In this document: one piece after another, positions 33,438 to 41,461 of the stretch
Layout of the letters: each line of letters begins with the position of its first letter
How positions within the stretch are numbered: position 1 is the first letter of the stretch
Assembly: GCA_035656495.1 (NCBI GenBank)
Contig: DASRSL010000263.1
Span: 1-45,991, forward strand
Length of the DNA: 45,991 nt
Reading direction: 5' to 3'
Source of the DNA: Roseiarcus sp035656495
GTDB lineage: Bacteria > Pseudomonadota > Alphaproteobacteria > Rhizobiales > Beijerinckiaceae
The notes under the pieces: model-generated
Told to the model about the DNA's origin: nothing
The model's input: only the letters and a program-made list of their open reading frames with translations
Databases searched by the model: none
Made by a program: the position numbers and the translations under genes

Positions 33438-34875
33438 GCAGCCCGTCGCAATCGAGATGCTTTTCGAGATGGTCGGCGAGCTTATCGAGCGTGCGCTCGA
33501 CGGTTTCGTCATAAGCGAGCCCCGACTCCGCGCCGAACGAGGCGAGCCAGGCGGCGCGCTGGCGGTCGCCGGCGAAGAGCCCGTGCACATAGGCGCCGGC
33601 GACGCGTCCGTCCGGCGAAACCGCCCCGTCGGCTCGTCCGTCGGAAAAGCGAAGAAGCGGCCGGTCGCAATCGGCGCCGCTGGTTTGGCCGGCATGCATC
33701 TCATAGCCGGCGAAGGGGGCGCCGTTCGCGGCGCACAGACCCTCGACCCGCTCGAGCGTCTTTTCGCCGGTGAGCGTAGTCTCGACGTCGAGAAGGCCCA
33801 AAGCTTCGACCGAGCCCGCCGGCCCCTCGATCGCATGGGGATCGGCGACGCGCCGCCCCAGCATCTGATAGCCGCCGCAGATTCCGAGCGCGCGTCCGCC
33901 GCGCCGGACATGGGCGAAAAGATCGACATGCCAGCCCTGCTCGCGGAAGAAGGCGAGATCGGCGATCGTCGCCTTGCTGCCTGGCAGGACGATCCAATCC
34001 GAGACCGGCAGCGGCTCGCCAGGCGGGACGAAGACGAGCCGGACCTTCGGCTCCATCCTCAGCGGATCGAAATCGTCGAAATTGGCGATGCGCGCGAGCA
34101 TCGGCACGGCGATCGTGATCGGCGCCTCCGGGCGCGGCCTCACGTTCGGCAGGCCGAAAGCGTCCTCCGCGGGCAGGCGCGCCGCGTCGCCGAAGAAGGG
34201 CGCGAGGCCGAAGGCGCGCCAGCCGGTGCGCTCGGCGATGCTCTTCATCCCGCCCATGAACAGGCTCGCGTCGCCGCGGAACTTGTTGACGATGAAGCCC
34301 GCGATCATCGCTGCGTCATCTTCCGCGAGCGCCGCCTTGGTTCCGAGAATTTGCGCAAAGACGCCGCCGCGGTCGATGTCGGCGACCAGCACGACCGGGC
34401 AATCCGCGGCCCGGGCAAAACCCATGTTGGCGATGTCGGCGTCGCGCAGATTGATCTCGGCTGCGCTGCCGGCGCCCTCGACGAGCACGAGGTCCGACTC
34501 GCTCATGAGCCGCCCGAAACTCTCGAGCACTACGCCGATCAACTGCGGTTTGAGGGCCTGGTATTCGCACGCTTTGGCATTGCCGAGCACGCGGCCCCGC
34601 ACGACGACCTGCGAGCCGATCTCGCTCTGCGGCTTAAGGAGCACCGGGTTCATGTGGACGCTCGGCGGGACGCCGCATGCCCGCGCCTGCAAGGCCTGCG
34701 CCCGGCCGATCTCGCCCCCCTCGTGCGTTACCGCGGCGTTGTTCGACATGTTCTGCGGCTTGAACGGCCGCACGCTCAGGCCTCGCCGCGCAAAAGCGCG
34801 GCAGAGTCCGGCGACGATCAGAGACTTGCCGACGTCCGACCCCGTGCCCTGGAACATCAGGGATCGTGCGGTCAC
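33421..34875 (-). CDS. cobQ: cobyric acid synthase
   Basis: 484 residues, the normal CobQ/CbiP length. It amidates positions b, d, e and g of adenosylcobyrinic a,c-diamide using glutamine and ATP. The N-terminal ATPase half has F-Q-G-T-G-S-D-V-G-K-S near 9, F-K-P-Q-N-M-S-N-N-A near 39 and V-E-G-A-G-S-A-A-E. The C-terminal class I glutamine amidotransferase half has the nucleophile motif G-I-C-G-G-Y-Q-M-L-G. It is convergent and overlapping with cobD, and downstream of cobO on the same strand after 196 nt containing a palindromic repeat. Confidence 0.96.
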   Translation of the reverse strand: MTARSLMFQGTGSDVGKSLIVAGLCRAFARRGLSVRPFKPQNMSNNAAVTHEGGEIGRAQALQARACGVPPSVHMNPVLLKPQSEIGSQVVVRGRVLGNAKACEYQALKPQLIGVVLESFGRLMSESDLVLVEGAGSAAEINLRDADIANMGFARAADCPVVLVADIDRGGVFAQILGTKAALAEDDAAMIAGFIVNKFRGDASLFMGGMKSIAERTGWRAFGLAPFFGDAARLPAEDAFGLPNVRPRPEAPITIAVPMLARIANFDDFDPLRMEPKVRLVFVPPGEPLPVSDWIVLPGSKATIADLAFFREQGWHVDLFAHVRRGGRALGICGGYQMLGRRVADPHAIEGPAGSVEALGLLDVETTLTGEKTLERVEGLCAANGAPFAGYEMHAGQTSGADCDRPLLRFSDGRADGAVSPDGRVAGAYVHGLFAGDRQRAAWLASFGAESGLAYDETVERTLDKLADHLEKHLDCDGLLKIAR

Positions 34876-34942
34876 GAGGGGACGCGCTCTCGTGTGGAGC
34901 TCGCGGGTTCGGCGATTGGCTCGAACGGCGCCGGGTCCCTCG

Positions 34943-35047
34943 CGTGCGGGGAGAAGGTTAGGATGAGGGGCTTGGCGACAAGCTGTGGCGGCCAGTCGCC
35001 TCGCCCCTCACCCCTGCCCTCTCCCCGCAAGCGGGGAGAGGGGGCTC
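34943..35047. repeat. palindromic CTCTCCCCGC-type repeat between cobO and cobQ
   Basis: GTGCGGGGAGAAGGTTAGG plus ATGAGGGGC (34944-34971) and GCCCCTCACCCCTGC plus CCTCTCCCCGC (35003-35028) are imperfect inverted arms. A strong inner hairpin, CCTCTCCCCGC / GCGGGGAGAGG around AA, spans 35018-35041. This repeat type is common in Rhizobiales intergenic DNA (from memory). It could attenuate or end transcription between the two cob genes. Confidence 0.7.
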
Positions 35048-35071
35048 CTGCGCCCGTCCTCTCGCTCCGGC

Positions 35072-35677
35072 TCAAAACTCGACGCCCTCCTGCGCCCGCA
35101 CGCCGGCGGCGAAATGGTGTTTCACCAGGCCGAATTCGGTGACGCAGTCGGCCGCCTCGATCAGCTCGGGCTTGGCGTTCCTGCCCGTGACGACGATATG
35201 CAAATCGGGGCGGCGGCCGCGCAGCGCCTCGACGACGGCGTCGAGCCGCAGATAGTCGTAGCGCAATGCGATGTTGAGCTCGTCGAGCACGACGAGGCGG
35301 ATTTTCGGATCGGCCATCATACGCAGAACCTCGTTCCAGGCGGCCTCCGCCGCCGCGACGTCGCGGGCGCGGTCCTGCGTCTCCCAGGTGAAGCCCTCGC
35401 CCATCGTGCGCCACTCGACCTGGTCGCCGAACTTTTCGATCGCCGCCCGCTCGCCGGTCGACCACGCGCCCTTGATGAACTGCACGACGCCGATGCGAAA
35501 GCCGCGGCCCAGCGCGCGCAACGCGAGGCCGAAGGCCGCGGTCGACTTGCCCTTGCCGGGGCCGGTGTGGACGATGAGGAGCCCCTTCTCGGCGATCGGC
35601 TTGGACGCGACCTCTGCGTCCTGCGCCGCCTTGCGCTTGATCATCTTGGCCTTGTGCCGCTCTTCGGCGTCCGTCAT
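35072..35677 (-). CDS. cobO: cob(I)yrinic acid a,c-diamide adenosyltransferase (CobA/CobO type)
   Basis: 201 residues, standard for CobO/BtuR. It adds the adenosyl group from ATP to cob(I)yrinic acid diamide or cobinamide. Motifs: P-loop H-T-G-P-G-K-G-K-S-T-A-A-F-G near 36, V-Q-F-I-K-G-A-W-S-T-G-E, L-D-E-L-N-I-A-L-R-Y-D-Y-L and V-T-G-R-N-A-K-P-E-L-I-E-A-A-D. First of the minus-strand cob genes; its stop is near the palindromic repeat. No cobalamin riboswitch was recognised upstream. Confidence 0.96.
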   Translation of the reverse strand: MTDAEERHKAKMIKRKAAQDAEVASKPIAEKGLLIVHTGPGKGKSTAAFGLALRALGRGFRIGVVQFIKGAWSTGERAAIEKFGDQVEWRTMGEGFTWETQDRARDVAAAEAAWNEVLRMMADPKIRLVVLDELNIALRYDYLRLDAVVEALRGRRPDLHIVVTGRNAKPELIEAADCVTEFGLVKHHFAAGVRAQEGVEF

Positions 35678-35703
35678 CGGCGTCCTCGTGGAATGGGGCT
35701 GTC

Positions 35704-36708
35704 CTACCGCGGAAGCGGGTCGAGCTCGGGCCAGCCGTCCGGGGTCCAGCGGATCGGCGACAGCTCGAGTTTTGCGACGCCGCCCGCGTCGCCATCATAA
35801 TAATGGTAGGCGAGCATGTCGCCCTTCGTGGTTTTCAGCGCCTCCTGGCCGCCGGGGCCGATGTAGCGGCCCGCGCCGGCAAGCAGCAGCGAGCCGCCGC
35901 CGTCGAGCATCGTCTTGCCGTCCCTGTCGAAGTAGGGGCCCTCGATCCGGTCGGCGCGGCCGACGCGAATATTATAGGTCGAGGCGACGCCCTTGCAGCA
36001 CTGGTCGAAGCTGACGAAGAGATAGAACTTCCCGTCGCGTTCGAGTATCGAGGGGGCCTCGATCGCGCCGCCGTGACGCCCCGCCAGCGCGATTGCGGGC
36101 GTGTTCGGCTTGAGCTTGCCGGTTTCCGGGTCGAGCTCGCGAAGCTTGACGCCCGACCAGAAGGATCCGAAGGCGAGAAAAACGCGGCCGTCGGAGACGT
36201 CGATGCGGAACGGGTCGATGGCGTTGAAGTCGTCGCCCTTCTTCGACGTCAGGACCGGGCCCTGGTCCTTCCAGCCTTCGCCCGGCTTCGTGACGTCGAA
36301 GGAGGTGTTGGTCATGAGTCCGATGGCGCTCACGTTGCTGCCGAAGCTCGAAAGCGCATAGTAGAGACTGAACGTCGCCCCGCGCCGGCTGATCGAGGGG
36401 GCCCAGACGTTGGTCGGCTGGTAACCCAGCGCGTCAACCGCCCATTTGGGAGCGCCCTTGCCGATGGCGCCCGCGTCCCTCCATGTCACCCCGTCAGGCG
36501 ATGTCTTGACCCGGATCGCGCCTCGCGTCGGCCCCTGCTCGCCGGTGCCGAAGGCGGCATATTCGCCGTCGACCTCGATGACGGAAGGATCGTGGATGCG
36601 TGTGTCGCCACTCAGCAGGGGTTGATCGGCGGCATGGAGAGGGAGGCCAAGGGCCAGCATGGCGGCAAGCGCGACTGTCAGGCCGCTTGTAGCCCGCGCG
36701 GCCTTCAT
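35704..36708 (-). CDS. secreted GH43 glycoside hydrolase (arabinan endo-1,5-alpha-L-arabinosidase-like)
   Basis: 334 residues with a signal peptide (1-26, cleavage after H-A-A). The five-bladed propeller hydrolase triad is plausible: D in I-H-D-P-S-V-I near 39 (general base), D in N-A-I-D-P-F-R-I near 165 (pKa modulator) and E in G-G-A-I-E-A-P-S near 215 (acid). N-V-W-A-P-S-I, S-F-D-Q-C-C-K-G and G-G-S-x-L-L fit the arabinanase branch. It would cut plant arabinan outside the cell. No sugar transporter or other pectin gene is adjacent. The ATG overlaps the stop of a short HTH ORF by one base (TGATG), suggesting coupled translation or a chance junction. Confidence 0.87.
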   Translation of the reverse strand: MKAARATSGLTVALAAMLALGLPLHAADQPLLSGDTRIHDPSVIEVDGEYAAFGTGEQGPTRGAIRVKTSPDGVTWRDAGAIGKGAPKWAVDALGYQPTNVWAPSISRRGATFSLYYALSSFGSNVSAIGLMTNTSFDVTKPGEGWKDQGPVLTSKKGDDFNAIDPFRIDVSDGRVFLAFGSFWSGVKLRELDPETGKLKPNTPAIALAGRHGGAIEAPSILERDGKFYLFVSFDQCCKGVASTYNIRVGRADRIEGPYFDRDGKTMLDGGGSLLLAGAGRYIGPGGQEALKTTKGDMLAYHYYDGDAGGVAKLELSPIRWTPDGWPELDPLPR

Positions 36709-36854
36709 CAGGCGCCGGAGGACGTCGGGGCGCCCTGGGACGACCAGCGCGACACCGTCGCCGGAGACACAGAGACGATGTTGGCGACGTCCCTTCCCCG
36801 AAGGCCGCCGTCATCCTTCAAATGGTCGAGAATCCTGCGGATTGCGCTTCTCAT
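36708..36854 (-). pseudogene. 48-codon HTH remnant, Xre/MbcA/ParS-type antitoxin N-terminus
   Basis: A short ORF read on the minus strand from the ATG at 36854. After I-R-R-I-L-D-H-L-K-D-D-G-G-L-R it has a clear helix-turn-helix R-D-V-A-N-I-V-S-V-S-P-A-T-V-S-R-W. This resembles the N-terminus of Rhizobiales Xre/DUF2384 (MbcA/ParS) antitoxins, which normally continue about 80 more residues into the toxin-binding domain. Here it stops after W-S-S-Q-G-A-P-T-S-S-G-A, with TGA overlapping the GH43 ATG. No toxin (RES/MbcT) follows. It is probably a truncated remnant, although a small functional DNA-binding peptide controlling GH43 is conceivable. Confidence 0.6.
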
Positions 36855-37018
36855 TGGCGAGGAGAATTGCAGCCTGATTTCATGGCGTCAACGACTTGCA
36901 AACGCCGCCCACGCGGCCTCCGCCCGGCTCGGCTGCTTCTCGGTTCAATCGCCCTCGGTTCCACCGCCTCGCAGACGCGGCGCGACATTGCATCGCTCGG
37001 CGGCCGGCCGGGGTTTAG

Positions 37019-37228
37019 GGCAATCGAGCCAAGGCGATTTCCTCCCCCTTGTGGGCCCGTTGTGGGCCCGTTGTGGGGGAGGAATAAGGAGGGGGTCGCG
37101 CCAGACCTCGAAAGCTGTGTGTCGGCTCATCTATCGGAGACGGCAGCGCGACCCCCCACCCCTGCCCGCCCCCACAAGGGGGGCGGGAGTGCGTCCAACA
37201 GTCACAGGGTCCGCTTCGCCTGATTGCC
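37019..37228. repeat. long palindromic repeat element, copy 2 (210 bp)
   Basis: The interior is nearly identical to the element at 3582-3769 (GGGGGTCGCGCCAGACCTCG, GTGTCGGCT, GCGCGACCCCCCACCCCTGC and CGCCCCCACAAGGGGGGCGG are shared), and the ends GGCAATCGAGCCAAG and CTTCGCCTGATTGCC are diverged inverted repeats. A short tandem duplication of GTTGTGGGCCC-type units (about 37050-37080) makes it longer than copy 1. It lies between the HTH remnant and the FAD dehydrogenase gene. The rest of 36855-37316 shows no gene. Confidence 0.85.
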
Positions 37229-37316
37229 CTGGCCGGGGTTCTTCAACACTAGCCACGCCGCCCTGGCGCGCCTAATCTCCGCTCTTTCCGCAAGAAACCA
37301 AGAAGGCGCGAAGCCC

Positions 37317-38741
37317 GTGGCCAATCCCTTTCCTCCCGTCCGCAAGCGCGAAGGCCGCCTCCCGGGAGGGGCCGTCGCCGCCCTCAATGCCGATCTCGCC
37401 GCGCGATTCGGCAACCGCTTCACCGCCTCGGAGGCGATCCGGCGCCAGCACGGCCACACTCTCACCTGGCTCGAGAACGAGCCGCCGGACGCGGTCGTGT
37501 TCGCAGAATCGCGCGACGACGTGATCGATCTCGTAAAACTCTGCGCGAAGCACGACGCGCCGATCGTGCCGTTCGGCGTCGGCACCTCGCTCGAGGGCCA
37601 TGTCAATGCGCCGCACGGCGGTGTGTCGCTCGACTGCTCCCGGATGAACAAGGTTCTCGCCGTCGACGCCGAGGACCTCGACTGCGTCGTCGAGCCCGGC
37701 ATCACCCGCAAGCAGCTCAACGACTATTTGCGCGACACCGGGCTCTTTTTCCCGATCGACCCGGGCGCCGACGCCACCCTCGGTGGCATGGCCGCGACCC
37801 GCGCCTCGGGCACCAATGCGGTGCGCTACGGCACGATGAAGGATCTCGTGCTATCGCTCGGCGTGGTCACTGCGGACGGAACATTCCTGCGCACCGGCAC
37901 ACGCGCGAAAAAATCCTCGGCCGGCTACGACCTCACCCATATCTTCGTCGGGTCCGAGGGCACGCTCGGCGTGATCGTCGAGATCGTGCTCAGACTCTCG
38001 GGCATCCCCGAGGCGATCTCGGGAGGGACCTGTTCGTTCCCGGACGTCCGCTCGGCCTGCAACGCCGTCATTGAGACGATCCAGTCCGGCCTGCCGATCG
38101 CCCGCATCGAACTCATCGACGCGCTCTCGGTGCGCGCGTTCAACGCCTACGCCAAGCTCGCGCTCCCTGAAGCGCCAATGCTGCTGTTCGAGTTCCACGG
38201 GACCGAGAGCGGCGTCGCCGAGCAGGCGCGCAGATTCGGCGAGATCGTCGCCGACAACGGGGGCGGTGACTTCATCTGGGCGACCAAGCCGGAAGAGCGC
38301 ACAAAGCTCTGGCAGGCGCGCCACGACGCGGCCTTTGCGATGACGACGCTGAGGCCCGGCGCGCAGATCTTCGCCACCGACGCCTGCGTACCGATCTCGC
38401 GTCTCGCCGACTGCGTCGAGGAGACGATTGCCGACAGCGAGGCGGGCGGCCTCATGGCGCCGATTCTCGGCCATGTCGGCGACGGCAACTTTCACGTGAC
38501 CGGGCTCATCGACATGAGCAGCCCCAGGGAAATCGAAGCGGCCGAAGCCTTCATCGCCCGCCTCGCCCGCCGCGCCATCGCCATGGGGGGCACCTGCACC
38601 GGCGAGCACGGCGTGGGCCAGAAGAAGATCGCCTACATGGACGACGAGCACGGGGCCCCGGCGGTCGACCTGATGCGCCGGGTGAAGGCTGCCTTCGATC
38701 CGCAGAACCTGTTCAATCCGGGGAAGGTGTTTGCGGCATAG
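37317..38741 (+). CDS. FAD-linked oxidase, D-lactate/glycolate dehydrogenase type
   Basis: 474 residues from the GTG at 37317 (AGAAGG about 10 nt upstream). The open frame extends back into the palindromic repeat and is not credible there. It is a VAO/PCMH flavoprotein. The FAD-binding half has P-F-G-V-G-T-S-L-E-G-H near 80, D-P-G-A-D-A-T-L-G-G-M-A-A-T and G-S-E-G-T-L-G-V-I. The substrate half ends with G-H-V-G-D-G-N-F-H and G-T-C-T-G-E-H-G-V-G, whose histidines bind metal and substrate. It resembles mitochondrial Dld1 and GlcD. It would oxidise D-lactate or a related 2-hydroxy acid, passing electrons to cytochrome c or quinone. No GlcE/GlcF partner is nearby, favouring single-subunit D-lactate dehydrogenase. 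Confidence 0.87.
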   Translation: MANPFPPVRKREGRLPGGAVAALNADLAARFGNRFTASEAIRRQHGHTLTWLENEPPDAVVFAESRDDVIDLVKLCAKHDAPIVPFGVGTSLEGHVNAPHGGVSLDCSRMNKVLAVDAEDLDCVVEPGITRKQLNDYLRDTGLFFPIDPGADATLGGMAATRASGTNAVRYGTMKDLVLSLGVVTADGTFLRTGTRAKKSSAGYDLTHIFVGSEGTLGVIVEIVLRLSGIPEAISGGTCSFPDVRSACNAVIETIQSGLPIARIELIDALSVRAFNAYAKLALPEAPMLLFEFHGTESGVAEQARRFGEIVADNGGGDFIWATKPEERTKLWQARHDAAFAMTTLRPGAQIFATDACVPISRLADCVEETIADSEAGGLMAPILGHVGDGNFHVTGLIDMSSPREIEAAEAFIARLARRAIAMGGTCTGEHGVGQKKIAYMDDEHGAPAVDLMRRVKAAFDPQNLFNPGKVFAA

Positions 38742-38794
38742 ATTCCTCGCTTTCGAATCGAGCCTCTGCCGGGAGTTTGAACAGGAGGTTGCTG

Positions 38795-39370
38795 ATGAAG
38801 ATTGCCGTTCTCGGGTGGGGCTCTCTTGTGCGAAATCCCCGGAATCTGCAGATCGCCGCCAAATTCGCGCCGAATGGCCCGCTCCTGCCGATCGAGTTCT
38901 GCCGGATCTCGGCGGACAGACGCCTCACTCTGGTGATCGACGAAACATTTGGCGCTGAATGCACGACGTATTTCGCGCCGAGCGCAATGCAGGATCTCGA
39001 TGCGGCGATTGAGAACCTCAGTCTCCGGGAAGGGATGCAAAGCGCGGGGGGAGTCGGCTTTGTCGAAACTGCTTCTGGTAAACAAAGCGACGTCGCCAGG
39101 GAACGCCATCCACAAGCCGTCGCGACAATCGAGGCCTGGGCGGCCTCGAACGGTTATGAGGCCGCAATTTGGACCGCGCTCGCGAGCAATTTCGATGAGT
39201 CTGACAAGGGAGGGGAGCCTTTCTCCGTCACCGCCGCGATTCGGTATCTCGAAGCGCTGGAAGGGCAAGACGCCGCCAAGTTCGCTTTGGCGCTCGCCTA
39301 TATCCGCAATGCGCCGGAAGAGATCCAAACTCCGGTGCGCAATGAAGTCCCCAAGCGCTGGCCGGCGTGA
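38795..39370 (+). CDS. gamma-glutamylcyclotransferase-fold-like protein, function unknown
   Basis: 191 residues. The ATG at 38795 is fixed by AGGAGG at 38783-38788; a TTG six codons earlier is unlikely. The N-terminus M-K-I-A-V-L-G-W-G-S-L resembles the first strand and glycine loop (x-Y-G-S-L) of the GGCT/AIG2 fold, followed by P-L-L-P-I-E-F-C-R-I-S and L-T-L-V-I-D. A catalytic Glu cannot be assigned with confidence. The C-terminal half (A-A-I-R-Y-L-E-A-L, A-L-A-Y-I-R-N-A-P-E-E-I-Q-T-P) is helical. It follows the FAD dehydrogenase by 53 nt and may share its transcript. Confidence 0.65.
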   Translation: MKIAVLGWGSLVRNPRNLQIAAKFAPNGPLLPIEFCRISADRRLTLVIDETFGAECTTYFAPSAMQDLDAAIENLSLREGMQSAGGVGFVETASGKQSDVARERHPQAVATIEAWAASNGYEAAIWTALASNFDESDKGGEPFSVTAAIRYLEALEGQDAAKFALALAYIRNAPEEIQTPVRNEVPKRWPA

Positions 39371-39374
39371 CCGT

Positions 39375-39460
39375 CGTCATCGCGAGGAGCAAAGCAACAG
39401 CGATCCAGGCGCCGTGCGCCTCGGCCTCCGGCTTATGCCCGCCCGGCTTGCCTGGGTCGA
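39375..39460. repeat. degenerate CATTGCGA-type intergenic repeat
   Basis: CGTCATCGCGAGGAGCAAAG then GCGATCCAGGC resemble one arm, and GCCTGGGTCGAGATG part of the other arm, of the repeat type seen at 19605-19697. It begins 5 nt after the preceding stop. No gene is seen between it and purH. Confidence 0.5.
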
Positions 39461-39618
39461 GATGCGTCGAACGCCAGCGCTTCTATGAGATGGCCTCGAA
39501 GCCGCGCCGTCTGCGGCTTTTTCTTTGTCCTCGGCATTCCATGTCCGCAGCGTTTCGGGCCGCTTCGAACTGTGCTATTGCGCCGCAGCAAACCGACCTA
39601 TCCGAGGAACGGGCGCCG

Positions 39619-41220
39619 ATGGCTGAGGATATCGTCAAGATCGCGCGGGCCCTGATCTCCGTATCCGACAAGACCGGCCTCGTCGGGCTCGGGAAAGCCT
39701 TGGCCGGCCACGGGATCGCGCTCCTCTCGACTGGCGGCACCGCGGCGGCGCTCGGCGCGGCGGGGCTCGCAGTCGTCGACGTCGCGCAGCTCACCGGCTT
39801 CCCCGAGATGATGGACGGGCGGGTGAAGACGCTCCATCCGCGCGTCCATGGCGGCCTGCTCGCCGTCCGGTCCGATCCGGCGCATCAGGCGTCGATGATC
39901 GCCAACGACATCGCGCCGATCGACCTCCTGGTCGTCAATCTCTATCCGTTCGAGGCGACGCTGAAGCGCGGCGCGTCGTTCGAGGACAAGATCGAGAACA
40001 TCGACGTCGGCGGGCCGGCGATGATCCGGGCCGGCGCAAAGAACCACGGCGACGTCGCGGTCGTCGTCGACGTCGCCGACTATCCCGCCGTGATCGAGGA
40101 GCTCGCGCGCCATAACGGCTCGACCAGCCTCGCCTTTCGCCGCCGGATGGCGCAAAAGGCCTACGCCCGCACCGCCGCCTATGACGCCGCGATCTCGAAC
40201 TGGCTGGCCGAGGAAATTCAGGAGCCGGCGCCGAAATGGCGCGCCTTCGCCGGCGTTCTGCACGAGGGCTTCGGCGCGCTGCGCTACGGCGAGAACCCGC
40301 ACCAGAGCGCGACGCTCTACCTTACCGCCGAGACGCGCCCCGGCGTCGCGGCGGCGCGGCAGGTCCAGGGCAAGGAACTGTCGTACAACAACATCAACGA
40401 CACCGACGCGGCCTACGAGCTCGTGGCCGAATTCGATCCCGCGGAAGGCGCCGCCGTCGCCATCATCAAGCACGCCAACCCTTGCGGCGTCGCGATCGGC
40501 GGGAGTCTCCTCGAGGCCTATGAGAAGGCGCTCGCCTGCGATCCGGTCTCCGCCTTCGGCGGGATCGTCGCGCTGAACCACCGCCTCGACGCCGCGGCGG
40601 CGCGCAAAATCGTGGAAATCTTCACCGAGGTGATCGTCGCGCCCGAGGCGGACGACGAGGCGCTGGCGATCGTCGCGGCGAAAAAGAACCTGCGGCTCCT
40701 GATCGCCGGCGCCCTGCCCGATCCGCGGGCGAGGTCGCTAACCGTCCGCTCGGTCGCCGGAGGTCTCCTTGTGCAGGACCGCGACAGCGGCGTCCTCGAC
40801 GATACGGCGCTGAAAGTCGTCACCAAGCGCGCCCCGACCTCGACTGAAACGGCGGATCTGCGCATGGCGTGGCGCGTCGTCAAGCACGTGAAGTCGAATG
40901 CGATCGTCTACGTGAAGGACGGCGTGACGGCCGGCGTCGGTGCCGGGCAGATGTCGCGCGTCGATTCGGCGAGGGTTGCCGCGCGCAAGGCGCTCGACGC
41001 CGCGGCGGCGGCCGGATGGGCCGAGCCCCGCACCAAGGGCTCGGTCGTGGCCTCGGACGCCTTCTTTCCCTTCGCCGACGGCCTCCTCTCGGCGATCGAG
41101 GCGGGCGCCACGGCCGTCATCCAGCCGGGCGGTTCGGTGCGCGACGCGGAGGTGATCGCCGCCGCCGACGAAGCCGGCGTCGCCATGGTGTTCACGGGAA
41201 TGCGCCATTTCCGGCACTGA
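39619..41220 (+). CDS. purH: bifunctional AICAR formyltransferase / IMP cyclohydrolase
   Basis: 533 residues (E. coli 529). The ATG at 39619 has GAGGAA 9 nt upstream. It catalyses the last two steps of de novo purine synthesis to IMP. The N-terminal cyclohydrolase domain has L-I-S-V-S-D-K-T-G near 12, L-L-S-T-G-G-T-A, M-D-G-R-V-K-T-L-H-P-R-V-H-G-G and D-L-L-V-V-N-L-Y-P-F. The formyltransferase domain has G-K-E-L-S-Y-N-N-I-N-D-T-D, I-K-H-A-N-P-C-G near 282, Y-E-K-A-L-A-C-D-P-V-S-A-F-G-G and S-D-A-F-F-P-F-A-D-G. It is intact. Confidence 0.97.
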   Translation: MAEDIVKIARALISVSDKTGLVGLGKALAGHGIALLSTGGTAAALGAAGLAVVDVAQLTGFPEMMDGRVKTLHPRVHGGLLAVRSDPAHQASMIANDIAPIDLLVVNLYPFEATLKRGASFEDKIENIDVGGPAMIRAGAKNHGDVAVVVDVADYPAVIEELARHNGSTSLAFRRRMAQKAYARTAAYDAAISNWLAEEIQEPAPKWRAFAGVLHEGFGALRYGENPHQSATLYLTAETRPGVAAARQVQGKELSYNNINDTDAAYELVAEFDPAEGAAVAIIKHANPCGVAIGGSLLEAYEKALACDPVSAFGGIVALNHRLDAAAARKIVEIFTEVIVAPEADDEALAIVAAKKNLRLLIAGALPDPRARSLTVRSVAGGLLVQDRDSGVLDDTALKVVTKRAPTSTETADLRMAWRVVKHVKSNAIVYVKDGVTAGVGAGQMSRVDSARVAARKALDAAAAAGWAEPRTKGSVVASDAFFPFADGLLSAIEAGATAVIQPGGSVRDAEVIAAADEAGVAMVFTGMRHFRH

Positions 41221-41461
41221 GGAGAGGCGCGGTTTCGGATGCAAGGGCGTGGGCGTGGACGCGGCCTTCCCGCCCGGAGAACAAAATAGCGCGCGTCCGG
41301 CTTCGCCCGGAAGGAAGCCCTGTCATTGAATTAGCCGCGTCTCAGCGATGGGGCGCCGTCCAATCTGGGCGCGCCCGTCCTGAGCGGCGCCGTGCGCGCC
41401 TTGACGTTGCGCCGGGGATAGCGGATTCATCCCGATCATCTTCTCCTCCGCGACCGTGAAC

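Noticed and set aside
33301..35142. 613-codon plus-strand ORF opposite cobQ
   Set aside because: Mirror of the cobQ coding frame; no recognisable fold.
31400..37300. Cobalamin riboswitch near the cob genes
   Set aside because: No convincing B12-box or surrounding helices found by eye; a covariance scan would be decisive.
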